Source of the DNA: Ignavibacteria bacterium
GTDB taxonomy: Bacteria > Bacteroidota > Ignavibacteria > Kapaibacteriales > UBA2268
Direction: 5' to 3'
NCBI GenBank assembly: GCA_016844745.1
Contig: JAERMQ010000020.1
Location: forward strand, 1-59,431
DNA length: 59,431 nucleotides
Of this stretch, positions 9,806-18,273 are shown one piece after another. Made by a program: the position numbers and the translations under genes. A model generated the notes under the pieces. The model had not been told where the DNA came from. It made no database searches and saw only the letters and a program-made list of their open reading frames with translations. Within the stretch, counting starts at the first letter, position 1. Each line of letters starts with the position of its first letter.

Positions 9806-10374
9806 GACTACTCCAATATTTATTTATAAAAAATTTTTTTCATTAACATTGACATCATTAAAAGATACATTTAATAGAAAAAAGTTACAAATTAAAAAAA
9901 CCGGGTAACGCAGAAGAATTTGGCTTTCATAAATTTTCGGAGGTCATTGAATTGTTATGAGCCTATTATTCCGCGCACCCGAAAAAACAATTATTCGTAA
10001 TCAAATCTGATTGATGAAACTACGATGTAAATTTTATTCTTAACTAACTGATTTAAGTGAATATTGTCTCATCATTTCTTATCTTTCTTTAACATATACC
10101 TATACGTTTGCTATTGAAAAAAGTTTCATCAAATAAAAAAAATTAATGAGGTTGTTTGTTATTTAAAATTTATCAATGATTTTACTAATTATTAAAAGCC
10201 CTTAGAGTCTGTGGAAAAACTAATTATATGGAAGAATGTCATTCTGAACGGAGTGAAGAATCCAGTCCCAATGCCGCTTCTGGATTCTTCACTCCGTTCA
10301 GAAAGATATACAATTAGATTTTACCGGATTCGTTTATTATAATCAGTGAAATAATCAATCAAAATGTTAAAAAT
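9806..10374. other. Intergenic region between two divergent secreted-protein genes
   Basis: 569 bp without a convincing gene. It must hold the promoters of the BNR protein (leftward) and the protease (rightward). The one distinct structure is the palindromic element at 10205-10303; the rest is AT-rich. A small plus-strand frame entering from the BNR gene (to 9908) is a shadow. Confidence 0.7.
10205..10303. repeat. MITE-like palindromic element, copy 1
   Basis: The stem arms 10242-10265 and 10280-10303 are perfect reverse complements (24 bp) with a 14-base loop (tcccaatgccgctt). The left flank (AGAGTCTGTGGAAAAACT) is shared with copy 3 and, in part, copy 2. The right outer flank is degenerate. 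This copy has G10251/C10294 where the other copies have A/T. Confidence 0.9.
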
Positions 10375-13359
10375 ATGAAAAAAGAACATTATACTTCTTC
10401 TGAATTGAATATGGAGAACAATCCATCATGTAATACCTTATCGGGTGAGGTTTCAGGAAATTGTAATAAACTACCTTCTGTGCCAACATTTTATATATCA
10501 ATTGGTAAAATAATATTTGTTATAGCAATTATCTTTTTTCAATTGTCTGATTTATGTTTTGCAAAGAAGGATGTGTTACCTGCAAATAAAGATATATCCC
10601 GTCCTGCTCCTGTTTTATCAAATACGGCACTGATTCGCTTTAAAGCAGAAGTTTACCAAATGAATCAGGCTACATCCATTTTGAAAAAATTTTCAGCTAA
10701 GGTATCCGAACAAATGCTTCAACCGGCTTTGAGTTTGACTTTCAATAAAAAAAATATTTCGAATTCAATTTTAAGCAATAACATTTCAAATAACGAGCAA
10801 ATTATTAAAACTGAAGAGCCATTACTGCGGACATATATTATCGAATTCGAAGGAAATGAAACACCCGAAGAATTCTGTTCCCGCATAAAAAATAATCCTG
10901 ACATTGAAATTGCAGAGCCTTACTATATTGATAAGCTTCTTTATACTCCTAATGACCCTTTTATCTCAAAGCAACCTATGCTCGCAAATCTAAAGATGTT
11001 TGATGCCTGGGATGACTTTCAAGGCGATACCTCAGTTGTTATTGGTATTAGCGATACGGGAGTTGACCAGGTGCATCCGGATATAAAAGGGAATATTGCA
11101 ATTAATTACGGAGAAATTCCTGGTAATAATATTGATGATGATAACAATGGATACATTGATGATTTTAACGGTTATAACTTTTGTCATTTCGATGATGATA
11201 CTCCTTGGGGTTATACTAAAAACGACGGTCTTAACGGCGAGCATGGAATGCAGGTAGCAGGTATTACCGGAGCTACTTTCGATAATGGAATTGGAATTAC
11301 GGGAGTCGCAGGTAAATGCAGGATTTTCCCAATCAAAATAATGCCTATCTCAGCTTCAGGAAATGATGTCCTATATGGCTATCAATCTATTATTTATGCT
11401 GCAATAAGAGGATTCAAAGTTTTGAATTGCAGTTGGGGAAGAGTAAAACCTTATTCAATTTTAGACCAATCAGTTATTGATTATGCTGTAGCTAAAGATG
11501 TTGCATTAGTTGTAGGGGGCGGCAATGAATATCACGATATTGCAACATTATATCCTGCCGGTTATTTCGGAGTTCTGGGAGTTGGTGAGGTTGACCAAAA
11601 TGATTATATAACATCTTCTACTTCCTTAGGTGAAGCAATTAGAATAATGGCTCCGGGAAATAAAAACTATACAACAAACAACGATAATTCATATTCTTAT
11701 GCTTCGAACGGAACTTCATTTGCAGCGCCTGTCGTTTCGGGAATTGTTGCGTATGTCCGGGCAAAATATCCTCAATTAAATGCTATTCAGGCTCTGGAAT
11801 TTGTACGTCAATGCACCGATGATATTCTCGATAAAAATCCGTCGAAAATCATCCCGGGGCGAGTTAATATGAAAAAAGCAGCAACAATAAATCCATTTTC
11901 TATTCCGGCAATAAAATATAAAAGTATGCAAACTTTTACTACTAACCTTTTACCAAATGATAGATTCGTGTTAGGGGATACCGGTAAAATCAGATTCAAT
12001 GTTAAAAATTACCTTGGTTCTGCAAATAATTTAAAATTTAAGATTTCTGTTGTCGAGGATGCATATAACTCTGCACGGCTGATTGATTCTATCTTTGAAA
12101 AATCCAAGGTAAATCAAAATGAAGAGTTTTCCATTGGGGATTTCAGGTTTACAATTACTTATAACAATGAGAGAAAAATGTTCTTTCGTGTAGAAATTGA
12201 AGGTGAGAATAATTACAGGGACTTTTTCTTAGTGCCTTTTGTTCCTACATCTCCCGGTATCACTTTTTCCAATCAATTAATTAAATTTTCCGTGGGTGAC
12301 AGGGGTACAATAGGTTATTATGGTCCGCAAGATAAAAAACAGGGCGTTGGCTTTGTTTTGAAGGGGTTCCCGAATAATATATATAATGCAGGATTAATGG
12401 CTTGCGAAAATAATATTAATGTAGTAAGTTCTATTTTTGGCGATGGGATTGATAATAGTGATTTCTCGATAATAAAACCATATTCACAGCCGAATCCCAC
12501 AATTAGCATTGTCTCAGATTCCAATGCAATCAAGCCAATTGGACTGGAAATCAGGCAGGAATTTTATATCCCTGCTGGGTATTATGATTTTGCCAAAGTT
12601 TTCGTTTACATAAAGAATATTTCCGGTAAAACACTGACAGATGTTTGTGCCGGATATTACTTTGACCTTGATATTTATGAAGCTGATAGCAATATAGTAC
12701 AGTTAACACCGGAAATAATTCCCGTTCAATTAAAAGGCAAAAATTCAGCAGCAGAAGTTATAGAATATGGTCATGATTATTATGCTTTTGCTGCTGCAGT
12801 TACATCACACGAACCCGGAGCAATTGCGCAAGCTGCAGGACTCAGTTATGCGACGACAGAATTTTTTTCAACGGAAGACCAAATAAAATCTCTTACAAGC
12901 GGTACAACGTGGCAATTCAGCGATACAAGTGACGTTAGCTTTGTTGTTGGTATGCACTTCCCAGGTCAATTGGATACTGGGAGTACAAAATCATTCGAAA
13001 TGACTTTCGGCGCTGCTCCTAAAGTTTCAGAACTGACTGAAAAAATTGGGAAACCACTCGATACTTTGTTTCTTGTCAATGTCGATAATTCAATCGTTCC
13101 ATTAACTTTAGAAATGATGATATATCCTCAACCTTCAGCCAATTCATTTAATCTTGAAATTATCAATAATAGAGATGAAGCAGCCGAATTTTATTTATCG
13201 GATTTAATGGGTATAAAAATATTTTCTCAGGATATTTTCACAAGAACAGGAACAATTATTACATCATTCGATATAACAAATCTTCCGACCGGAATGTATT
13301 TTGCCTGCTTAAAAACCGGCAAGGGAGTGCTTTCAAAACCTCTTGCAATTGTGAAGTGA
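10375..13359 (+). CDS. Subtilisin-like serine protease (S8) with T9SS sorting domain
   Basis: A 994-residue exported protease. The catalytic triad is visible as Asp227 (GISDTGVD), His290 (GEHGMQVAG) and Ser448 (NGTSFAAP), with oxyanion Asn384 (GGGNEY). An acidic insert NNIDDDNNGYIDD (251-263), likely Ca-binding, is common in Bacteroidota-type subtilases. Residues about 75-195 look like an inhibitory propeptide. After the catalytic domain come beta-rich regions and a T9SS type A domain (IYPQPSANSF ... LPTGMYFACL ... AIVK). The hydrophobic signal segment (KIIFVIAIIFFQL, 45-57) sits unusually far from Met1. No nearer in-frame Met precedes it except Met13, so either the n-region is long or a non-ATG start is used. 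Confidence 0.9.
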   Translation: MKKEHYTSSELNMENNPSCNTLSGEVSGNCNKLPSVPTFYISIGKIIFVIAIIFFQLSDLCFAKKDVLPANKDISRPAPVLSNTALIRFKAEVYQMNQATSILKKFSAKVSEQMLQPALSLTFNKKNISNSILSNNISNNEQIIKTEEPLLRTYIIEFEGNETPEEFCSRIKNNPDIEIAEPYYIDKLLYTPNDPFISKQPMLANLKMFDAWDDFQGDTSVVIGISDTGVDQVHPDIKGNIAINYGEIPGNNIDDDNNGYIDDFNGYNFCHFDDDTPWGYTKNDGLNGEHGMQVAGITGATFDNGIGITGVAGKCRIFPIKIMPISASGNDVLYGYQSIIYAAIRGFKVLNCSWGRVKPYSILDQSVIDYAVAKDVALVVGGGNEYHDIATLYPAGYFGVLGVGEVDQNDYITSSTSLGEAIRIMAPGNKNYTTNNDNSYSYASNGTSFAAPVVSGIVAYVRAKYPQLNAIQALEFVRQCTDDILDKNPSKIIPGRVNMKKAATINPFSIPAIKYKSMQTFTTNLLPNDRFVLGDTGKIRFNVKNYLGSANNLKFKISVVEDAYNSARLIDSIFEKSKVNQNEEFSIGDFRFTITYNNERKMFFRVEIEGENNYRDFFLVPFVPTSPGITFSNQLIKFSVGDRGTIGYYGPQDKKQGVGFVLKGFPNNIYNAGLMACENNINVVSSIFGDGIDNSDFSIIKPYSQPNPTISIVSDSNAIKPIGLEIRQEFYIPAGYYDFAKVFVYIKNISGKTLTDVCAGYYFDLDIYEADSNIVQLTPEIIPVQLKGKNSAAEVIEYGHDYYAFAAAVTSHEPGAIAQAAGLSYATTEFFSTEDQIKSLTSGTTWQFSDTSDVSFVVGMHFPGQLDTGSTKSFEMTFGAAPKVSELTEKIGKPLDTLFLVNVDNSIVPLTLEMMIYPQPSANSFNLEIINNRDEAAEFYLSDLMGIKIFSQDIFTRTGTIITSFDITNLPTGMYFACLKTGKGVLSKPLAIVK

Positions 13360-13368
13360 TTATTTAAG

Positions 13369-13770
13369 TTACTTCTTTTTAAGTGTAGGAAATTTTATTA
13401 TATGATACGATATAAATAAAGTAGATAAATATAGAAGTCCATTCACAATGTGATTTTCAATAATCACCAAAGTTGAATATAGAATCGAACTCCACATTAT
13501 TGTCAATGAAATGATTTTTGTTTTAATTGGAATGCTCTTGTTTTCCCTTATTTCAGTAAGATACTTCCCAAAATACTTGTTTGTCATAAGCCAATGGTAA
13601 AGCCTTTTTGAACTCTTTGCCCAGAGGTAAGCTGATAAAAGTAAAAATGGAGTTGTAGGAAGCAAAGGCAAAAATATACCAACAATCCCCAAACAAAATG
13701 AAATCATGCCAATAATGATGTATAAATATTTCGTTATTTTATTTTTTGGAATTCCTGAGCTAATATTCAT
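13369..13770 (-). CDS. DUF454 (YbaN-like) inner-membrane protein
   Basis: A 133-residue small membrane protein. It shows the DUF454 signature GIVGIFLPLLPTTPFLLLSAYLWAKSS, then SKRLYHWLMTNKYFG, then two further hydrophobic segments. Length matches the family. Function is unknown; in proteobacteria the family is called YbaN. It converges on the protease gene with 9 bp between stop codons and is divergent from the FG-GAP protein gene. Confidence 0.85.
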   Translation of the reverse strand: MNISSGIPKNKITKYLYIIIGMISFCLGIVGIFLPLLPTTPFLLLSAYLWAKSSKRLYHWLMTNKYFGKYLTEIRENKSIPIKTKIISLTIMWSSILYSTLVIIENHIVNGLLYLSTLFISYHIIKFPTLKKK

Positions 13771-14125
13771 TTAATTAATCAAATTTTTTTTTCATAGATG
13801 TAATTATAAAGTTTAAAGGTAACGTTTTTAGATATAAATTAGTTTAGTCTTAGCTAAAACTTAATCATTCCGAATTCATAGAAATGACAATTTTTCTTAG
13901 GAGTCTGTTGAAAAAGTCAAGAAGAATGTCATTCAGAACGAAGTGAAGAATCCAGTCCCAATGCGGCTTCTGGATTTTTCACTTCGTTCTGAATGACATT
14001 CTTCCATATATTTAATTATTCAACAGACTCTTAGGTATTAAAAAATATTTTATTAAAATTTCCTTTGTTAATATTTCGGAAAGTTTTAATTTTAATATTC
14101 TTATTTTTACTTGAAGGAAGAAAAA
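13771..14125. other. Intergenic region holding palindromic element copy 2
   Basis: 355 bp between divergent genes. More than a third of it is the MITE-like element at 13898-14034. The remaining sequence is AT-rich. The site AAGGAAG at 14114-14120, five bases before the ATG at 14126, is a good ribosome binding site for the FG-GAP gene. Confidence 0.75.
13898..14034. repeat. MITE-like palindromic element, copy 2 (most complete)
   Basis: Its outer ends are perfect 12-bp inverted repeats (GAGTCTGTTGAA, 13901-13912, with 14019-14030). The inner long stem runs from about 13925 to 14000 around the same tcccaatgcggctt-like loop as copy 1. A left-arm A13935 pairs with T13990, where copy 1 has T and A. 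No open reading frame or transposase lies inside. Confidence 0.9.
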
Positions 14126-16210
14126 ATGAATTCTAAAAATTTTACAAAATATTCCTCATTCTCAATTTTTGCTTTACTGTTAATTCTTTTTGCAACTCAT
14201 TCTAACGCTCAGGATAAGACCTGGTTAACTAATATTACAAAGGAATCAGGCTTGGATTCTGCTCGTGGCAGCCGGATATGGCTCGCAGACATAAATGGCG
14301 ATAACTATCCCGAATTGCTTTGGGGCGAAGGAGCTATTTTCAAGAATCATCTTCATGTTTTCCTGAATGTTGAAAATCCTGATAAAACAAGTCCTGTCAA
14401 GAGAATATTTGTAGACTTCACTAATGAATCCGGAGTCAATGCTAATCGGGATTCTACTAAAAGTTCAAGGATTATTGATATCGCCGGACTTGCTGATTTC
14501 GATAACGACAGCGATTTGGATTTGGTATCCAGTATTTATTACCACCGACTAACCGGATATCGGGATGCTAATGACCCCGGCGACCGCTCAGAAATAATGC
14601 TGAACGACGGGAAAGGGCATTTTAAGCTTGTTTTGAACAGCGGATTAAATGATTTGGTTGTAGTCGATACACTGCCAAAAGGATTAATCAATACTTCGGG
14701 GATTTCTTTTCTCGATTATGATTTCGACGGCTTCACGGATATTTATTTCTCGACATGGTTCACTGATTATTCACCTCAAATCGGGATTTCATCAGGTATG
14801 GTAAATGTCCTTTTAAAGGGCAAGGGGGATGGTACTTTCCAATATATAAAAAATAACGGATTGCAAAATATTTCCGACCCTGATTATGGCACAAACGTTA
14901 CAGACTGGAATAACGACGGCTGGCCCGATATAATAACATCACCCTATTGCCGTTCAGGTGGTAATTTGTACAAAAACATGAAAACCGGTGTTTTCTCCGA
15001 CCGTACGGGATTGACAGACTACTCTGCCCAGGCATTAGGTGGTGATTTCTATTATGATGCCACAGCAAAACAATGGTTCCAGCAAGCGCTTTGCCAATGG
15101 TCAGCCCAGCCAGCGGATTTTGATAACGACGGAGACATGGATTTGCTTCAGGTAGAAGTTCATGGTGGATTAGACCCCGGAGCAGGCAGAACTCATATTG
15201 CAATAAATACCGGACCGCCCGATTATAAATATGTTTGGGAAATCGAAAGATTACGCCGTGATGAACCGGTTGAATCGCATCTTGGAGACCAGGGAGGTAC
15301 CTGGATGGATATAGATGGTGACGGGTATTTGGATGTTATTATAGGTCAAATGGCTTACCCTGATGCTAATACGAAAGGTCAGGAGCGGGTTTATTTCCTG
15401 CGGCAGAACGATTCCGGATATTTCGACGATATTTCGAAAGCGCTTGGATTCTTTAATTTGAAGGAAGGTCATACTCCAATGCCCTGCGATTACGATTTGG
15501 ATGGAGATGTGGATTTATTTGTAAGCCGGCAGGTACGCGATACATCCTATCGTGATACCGTCATAAATGGTAATCAGACAAAGGTTCCGGTCTATAAAAT
15601 ATATATGCAAATTGTTTTGCTTCGAAATGAGAATGTGCAAAAGAATAATTGGACTGCCGTTAGGGTAGCGGCACTAAAGGGGTGCAATGGGAATGCTCTT
15701 GGCGCAAGGATTTCGGTATATGCCGGAGGGATGTGTCAGATAAGGGAAATCCAGAATGGCTGGGGGCATTTTGGCGGACAGCAGCCATACTCCCAGAATT
15801 TTGGTTTAGGCAAAGCTGAAAGTATCGATTCCATTGTAATTCGTTACCCAATGCAGGGTGTTCCGAAAAAAATTATAAAAAATCCGCCAATAAATCAATA
15901 TCTGCAAATCGGGATTGATGGTACATTATATGCCGAAGATAATGTATTCCAGTATGAAATCACCCGACCGGACATTTTCCCGAATCCGGCACAGGATAAT
16001 TTATACATATCATTACCAACTGAGTTCCGGCAGAATTCTACAATTGAAATGTTCGATGCAATGGGCAGGAATGTATTGAATTATTCAATAACAAATACGA
16101 ATATTCAGCATGAAATCGATATAAGCTCGCTACCATCGGGGCTTTATTTCATTGTAATAAAAAATTCTAATGGCAATGTTTCAAATAGTTCATTTGTGAT
16201 AGCGAGGTAG
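14126..16210 (+). CDS. FG-GAP/VCBS and ASPIC-UnbV (CRTAC1-like) exported protein with T9SS domain
   Basis: A 694-residue secreted protein. The ATG at 14126 is preferred over an upstream in-frame TTG at 14111 because AAGGAAG lies five bases upstream of it. A signal peptide (about 1-30, ending HSNAQ) is followed by about seven FG-GAP calcium-binding loops (ADINGDNYPELL, ADFDNDSDLDL, LDYDFDGFTDI, TDWNNDGWPDI, ADFDNDGDMDL, MDIDGDGYLDV, CDYDLDGDVDL). This is an integrin-alpha-like propeller. An ASPIC/UnbV segment follows (GNALGARISVYAGG, IVIRYPMQG). A T9SS type A sorting domain ends it (DIFPNPAQDN ... LPSGLYFIVI). Probable cell-surface adhesion or binding protein; ligand unknown. Confidence 0.9.
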   Translation: MNSKNFTKYSSFSIFALLLILFATHSNAQDKTWLTNITKESGLDSARGSRIWLADINGDNYPELLWGEGAIFKNHLHVFLNVENPDKTSPVKRIFVDFTNESGVNANRDSTKSSRIIDIAGLADFDNDSDLDLVSSIYYHRLTGYRDANDPGDRSEIMLNDGKGHFKLVLNSGLNDLVVVDTLPKGLINTSGISFLDYDFDGFTDIYFSTWFTDYSPQIGISSGMVNVLLKGKGDGTFQYIKNNGLQNISDPDYGTNVTDWNNDGWPDIITSPYCRSGGNLYKNMKTGVFSDRTGLTDYSAQALGGDFYYDATAKQWFQQALCQWSAQPADFDNDGDMDLLQVEVHGGLDPGAGRTHIAINTGPPDYKYVWEIERLRRDEPVESHLGDQGGTWMDIDGDGYLDVIIGQMAYPDANTKGQERVYFLRQNDSGYFDDISKALGFFNLKEGHTPMPCDYDLDGDVDLFVSRQVRDTSYRDTVINGNQTKVPVYKIYMQIVLLRNENVQKNNWTAVRVAALKGCNGNALGARISVYAGGMCQIREIQNGWGHFGGQQPYSQNFGLGKAESIDSIVIRYPMQGVPKKIIKNPPINQYLQIGIDGTLYAEDNVFQYEITRPDIFPNPAQDNLYISLPTEFRQNSTIEMFDAMGRNVLNYSITNTNIQHEIDISSLPSGLYFIVIKNSNGNVSNSSFVIAR

Positions 16211-16299
16211 GGAAAAAGCCATTACTCATGAGACCTTATAATGGTGAAAAAATAATATTTATAATGAGAAATCGTTTATTTGTTAAAAGGGTTTAAAAA

Positions 16300-16503
16300 A
16301 TGGAACTGCTTCTACCTCAAACAATTGACATAAGAGTATCTCAAGCAGCTTCTGCTCTGGGATTTAATAAACAGGACATTATCGAAAGAGCTTTATTAGT
16401 CTATTTGGATTTAATCAATAATCAAATTGAATTGAAAACCGAATTTAATAATCTGGACCATCTCAGCGACGAGGCTTTGCTCAATTTCGAGGAGCATCTT
16501 TGA
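16300..16503 (+). CDS. Antitoxin of a MazF-type module
   Basis: A 67-residue acidic protein directly upstream of and overlapping a MazF/PemK toxin, so an antitoxin by position. The middle part (NKQDIIERALLVYLDLI) resembles the DNA-binding helices of ribbon-helix-helix antitoxins, and the acidic C-terminus (DEALLNFEEHL) would be the toxin-binding tail. A purine-rich site (AAAAGGG) lies upstream of the ATG. The stop codon TGA at 16501-16503 overlaps the toxin start. The assignment is context-based. Confidence 0.7.
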   Translation: MELLLPQTIDIRVSQAASALGFNKQDIIERALLVYLDLINNQIELKTEFNNLDHLSDEALLNFEEHL

Positions 16504-16829
16504 AAAAAGGGGAAATTTGGACAATTGATTTGCCTCAAACCAGTGGAAATGAGCAAATGGGTGCTCGTCCATCTGTGATTATTGCTGAAACAGAGGCAAA
16601 TATAGCTATTATAATTCCATTTACTTCAAACAAGCAAGCCCTACGTTTCCGACATTCGATTATTATAGAACCTACTGCTCAAAATGGATTGAAGACTGAG
16701 TCTATAGCATTGATTTTCCAAATCCGGGCTATTGATAAGCAACGATTAATCAATAAAATCGGTGAAATTGAAACAAAACACTTGAATTCTATTGATAAAA
16801 TGCTTCTTGAAATGTTGAAATTATCTTAA
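16500..16829 (+). CDS. mazF: MazF/PemK-type mRNA interferase toxin
   Basis: A 109-residue toxin of the MazF/PemK fold, expected to cleave RNA at short sequence motifs when free of antitoxin. The N-terminal KKGEIWTIDLPQT is the family signature, followed by GARPSVIIAE (the conserved RPxVI strand), IIPFTSN and the HSIIIEP...LKTESIAL region. It is full length. The start must be the TTG at 16500, overlapping the antitoxin stop by four bases, because the next ATG would remove the KGEIW strand. Translational coupling to the antitoxin is likely. Confidence 0.88.
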   Translation: MKKGEIWTIDLPQTSGNEQMGARPSVIIAETEANIAIIIPFTSNKQALRFRHSIIIEPTAQNGLKTESIALIFQIRAIDKQRLINKIGEIETKHLNSIDKMLLEMLKLS

Positions 16830-16849
16830 ATGGAATGTAAAAAAAATTC

Positions 16850-16871
16850 CCGTCAAGGTTCCGCTTGACGG
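16850..16871. repeat. Short perfect hairpin (8-bp arms)
   Basis: CCGTCAAG (16850-16857) and CTTGACGG (16864-16871) flank a 6-base loop, just after the mazF stop codon and before the YefM-type antitoxin. There is no T-run, so this is not a classical terminator. It could be a remnant of an intergenic repeat or a regulatory hairpin of the next module. Confidence 0.7.
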
Positions 16872-16933
16872 AGGGGATTCAAACAACATTATCAATAATT
16901 TTCCGTCAACAATTTATTAAAAATGAGGTAAAT

Positions 16934-17203
16934 ATGGTTGCGACAATAGAAAATCTTTCAGTAAATATTGCCGGTTATTTCAACAATGTATTGGCTAACA
17001 AGGAAAACCTACTCGTTAGTACGGATAATGGCAATTTAATCGTTATTCCTGAAGATGATTGGGAACAAATGAATGAGACAATAAATTTAATAAGAGATAA
17101 AAAATCTTTAGAGGCATTACTTGATGGAATTGATTCAAGAAAGCAAGGATTAAAGTCCCATTCTTATTCTCAGGAGGAAATCTTCGATGACTTACAAAAT
17201 TAA
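16934..17203 (+). CDS. Phd/YefM-family antitoxin (partner toxin truncated)
   Basis: An 89-residue antitoxin. The ATG at 16934 is chosen because GAGGT sits at 16925-16929; a longer in-frame extension to a TTG at 16865 is not supported. ATIENLSVNIAGYFNNVL followed by LVSTDNGNLIVIPEDDWEQMNETINLI is the YefM/Phd DNA-binding fold, and the C-terminal part (EEIFDDLQN) is the usual toxin-wrapping tail. Its expected RelE/YoeB-like partner begins at 17187 but stops after ten codons, so this looks like an orphaned antitoxin that may still repress its own promoter. Confidence 0.85.
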   Translation: MVATIENLSVNIAGYFNNVLANKENLLVSTDNGNLIVIPEDDWEQMNETINLIRDKKSLEALLDGIDSRKQGLKSHSYSQEEIFDDLQN

Positions 17204-17219
17204 TTTTTTTCGAACCTGA
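17187..17219 (+). pseudogene. RelE/YoeB-type toxin stub (10 codons)
   Basis: An ATG at 17187 follows a consensus AGGAGG (17172-17177) inside the end of the YefM gene and overlaps that gene by 17 bases, the classic antitoxin-toxin arrangement. It encodes MTYKINFFRT and then TGA. MTYKI is a usual opening of RelE/YoeB toxins. No continuation of a RelE fold is present before the next antitoxin gene at 17236, so the toxin body is deleted. Too short to prove from sequence alone; the start signals and overlap are the main evidence. Confidence 0.6.
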
Positions 17220-17235
17220 ATCAAGAGGTATTTTT

Positions 17236-17451
17236 ATGACTAGTGAATTAATTTTACAGGAAATACTCTCATTACCTTTTGAGGAACAGATTTATATTGC
17301 CGAGCAGACTCTGAAAACCATGACTAAGATTAATCCGGTTCAACTTTCAATGCTGCAAGCTTCAAAAGAATTATTGAATGAATATCGAAACAATAAAAAG
17401 TTAACAGAGTTCTCTTGCCTCGATGCTGAGGAGTTCTATGAAGCGAGGTGA
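17236..17451 (+). CDS. Antitoxin of a second MazF-type module (toxin truncated)
   Basis: A 71-residue small acidic protein (MTSELILQEILSLPFEEQIYIAEQTL...), resembling the short antitoxin-like proteins that precede mazF in many FCB and cyanobacterial genomes. A ribosome binding site AGAGGT lies just upstream. Its 3' end overlaps by 14 bases an ATG that opens a clear MazF N-terminus (17438). Because that toxin is cut after 19 codons, this antitoxin is now without its natural partner, although it could still bind the intact MazF encoded 0.4 kb upstream. Confidence 0.65.
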   Translation: MTSELILQEILSLPFEEQIYIAEQTLKTMTKINPVQLSMLQASKELLNEYRNNKKLTEFSCLDAEEFYEAR

Positions 17452-17497
17452 AATATGGCTAATAAATCTCGAACCAACCATGTTCTTTGAAAACTAA
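17438..17497 (+). pseudogene. mazF toxin stub (19 codons)
   Basis: The reading frame MKRGEIWLINLEPTMFFEN then TAA starts inside the upstream antitoxin gene. MKRGEIWLINLEPT is an unmistakable MazF/PemK first strand; a normal continuation would be G-x-E-x-x-K-x-RP. Homology ends after LEPT, and 21 bases later the convergent vapC stop codon is reached. The toxin body was therefore lost, most simply by a deletion or rearrangement joining mazF codon 14 to the 3' flank of vapC. Confidence 0.8.
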
Positions 17498-17877
17498 ACC
17501 TGATGTGGATTAATAATGCTTAAATCAGGTATATTTGAGAAATCGGATATATTTCTTGTTTGGAGAGTTAATCCATAAACAATAGCTGTTGCAGCAATAA
17601 TTGCATCGGGTAATTTCACATTATAATTTCTTCTTATCAAAATAGCATTCAAAATAACCGGTTCAACTAAATCGTAAACAATTGAGTCTTCAATAAAAGA
17701 ATTTAGAATTTCAAATTGTTCTTGAGTAGATTTCTTCCATGAAAGCAACTCCATTCGGGTAATAACAGATATTCTTGAAGGATTAGATTCTATCAGGGCT
17801 GCAGATTTTTCGGGCAGCATATCATTTGTATAATCAATAACTACATTCGTATCTAACAAATAATTCATCTGTCCCAT
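17494..17877 (-). CDS. vapC: VapC-type PIN-domain ribonuclease toxin
   Basis: A 127-residue PIN-domain toxin. The metal-binding acidic residues are visible: Asp9 (LLDTNVVIDY), Glu43 (TRMELLSW), Asp91 (KLPDAIIAATA) and Asp112 (TRNISDF). Length is typical for VapC, so it appears intact and active. It overlaps the preceding antitoxin gene by 13 bases, implying translational coupling. It converges with the truncated mazF stub. Confidence 0.92.
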   Translation of the reverse strand: MGQMNYLLDTNVVIDYTNDMLPEKSAALIESNPSRISVITRMELLSWKKSTQEQFEILNSFIEDSIVYDLVEPVILNAILIRRNYNVKLPDAIIAATAIVYGLTLQTRNISDFSNIPDLSIINPHQV

Positions 17878-18098
17878 TCATCACGAATTTGAGAGGAAAA
17901 ATTTTGAAAATCAGAATATTGTTCAGGAGATAATTTTAAAGAGCCTCTGTATTTTGCCATCAATCTGGTTTTAGGTTGTTCAGTGTGTTCAAAGTCATCA
18001 ACAGGATAATAAAATACTTCAATCCTTTTCCCAATTAATTCCTGAGGCAAAATGAGGTGTAAATCATTATCCATGGGTGTCACAACTGTTTTTATCAT
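17865..18098 (-). CDS. VapB-like antitoxin
   Basis: A 77-residue protein immediately upstream of and overlapping vapC. The N-terminal part (HLILPQELIGKRIEVFYY) resembles the small beta-rich antitoxins paired with PIN toxins in Bacteroidota and cyanobacteria. The C-terminal half (LSPEQYSDFQNFSSQIRDEWDR) would wrap the toxin. A strong ribosome binding site (GAAAGGAG) lies just upstream of the ATG. Assignment rests mainly on position. Confidence 0.75.
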   Translation of the reverse strand: MIKTVVTPMDNDLHLILPQELIGKRIEVFYYPVDDFEHTEQPKTRLMAKYRGSLKLSPEQYSDFQNFSSQIRDEWDR

Positions 18099-18273
18099 GT
18101 TTCTCCTTTCATTTTAAGTGAGATACGAATGATGTATAAAATAATTGTAACTTTCCCTTGCCAACAAGTGGAACTTTTGGGAAAAAGAGAAATTATTTAT
18201 AAAAAAAATATCATCTATAATACCAATTCTAATAATAATGGTATTGTGATAACCGCTGTGTTAAACCATTAAT

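Noticed and set aside
9663..9908. Small plus-strand frame of 81 residues
   Set aside because: Mostly antisense to the signal-peptide region of the BNR protein and without support.
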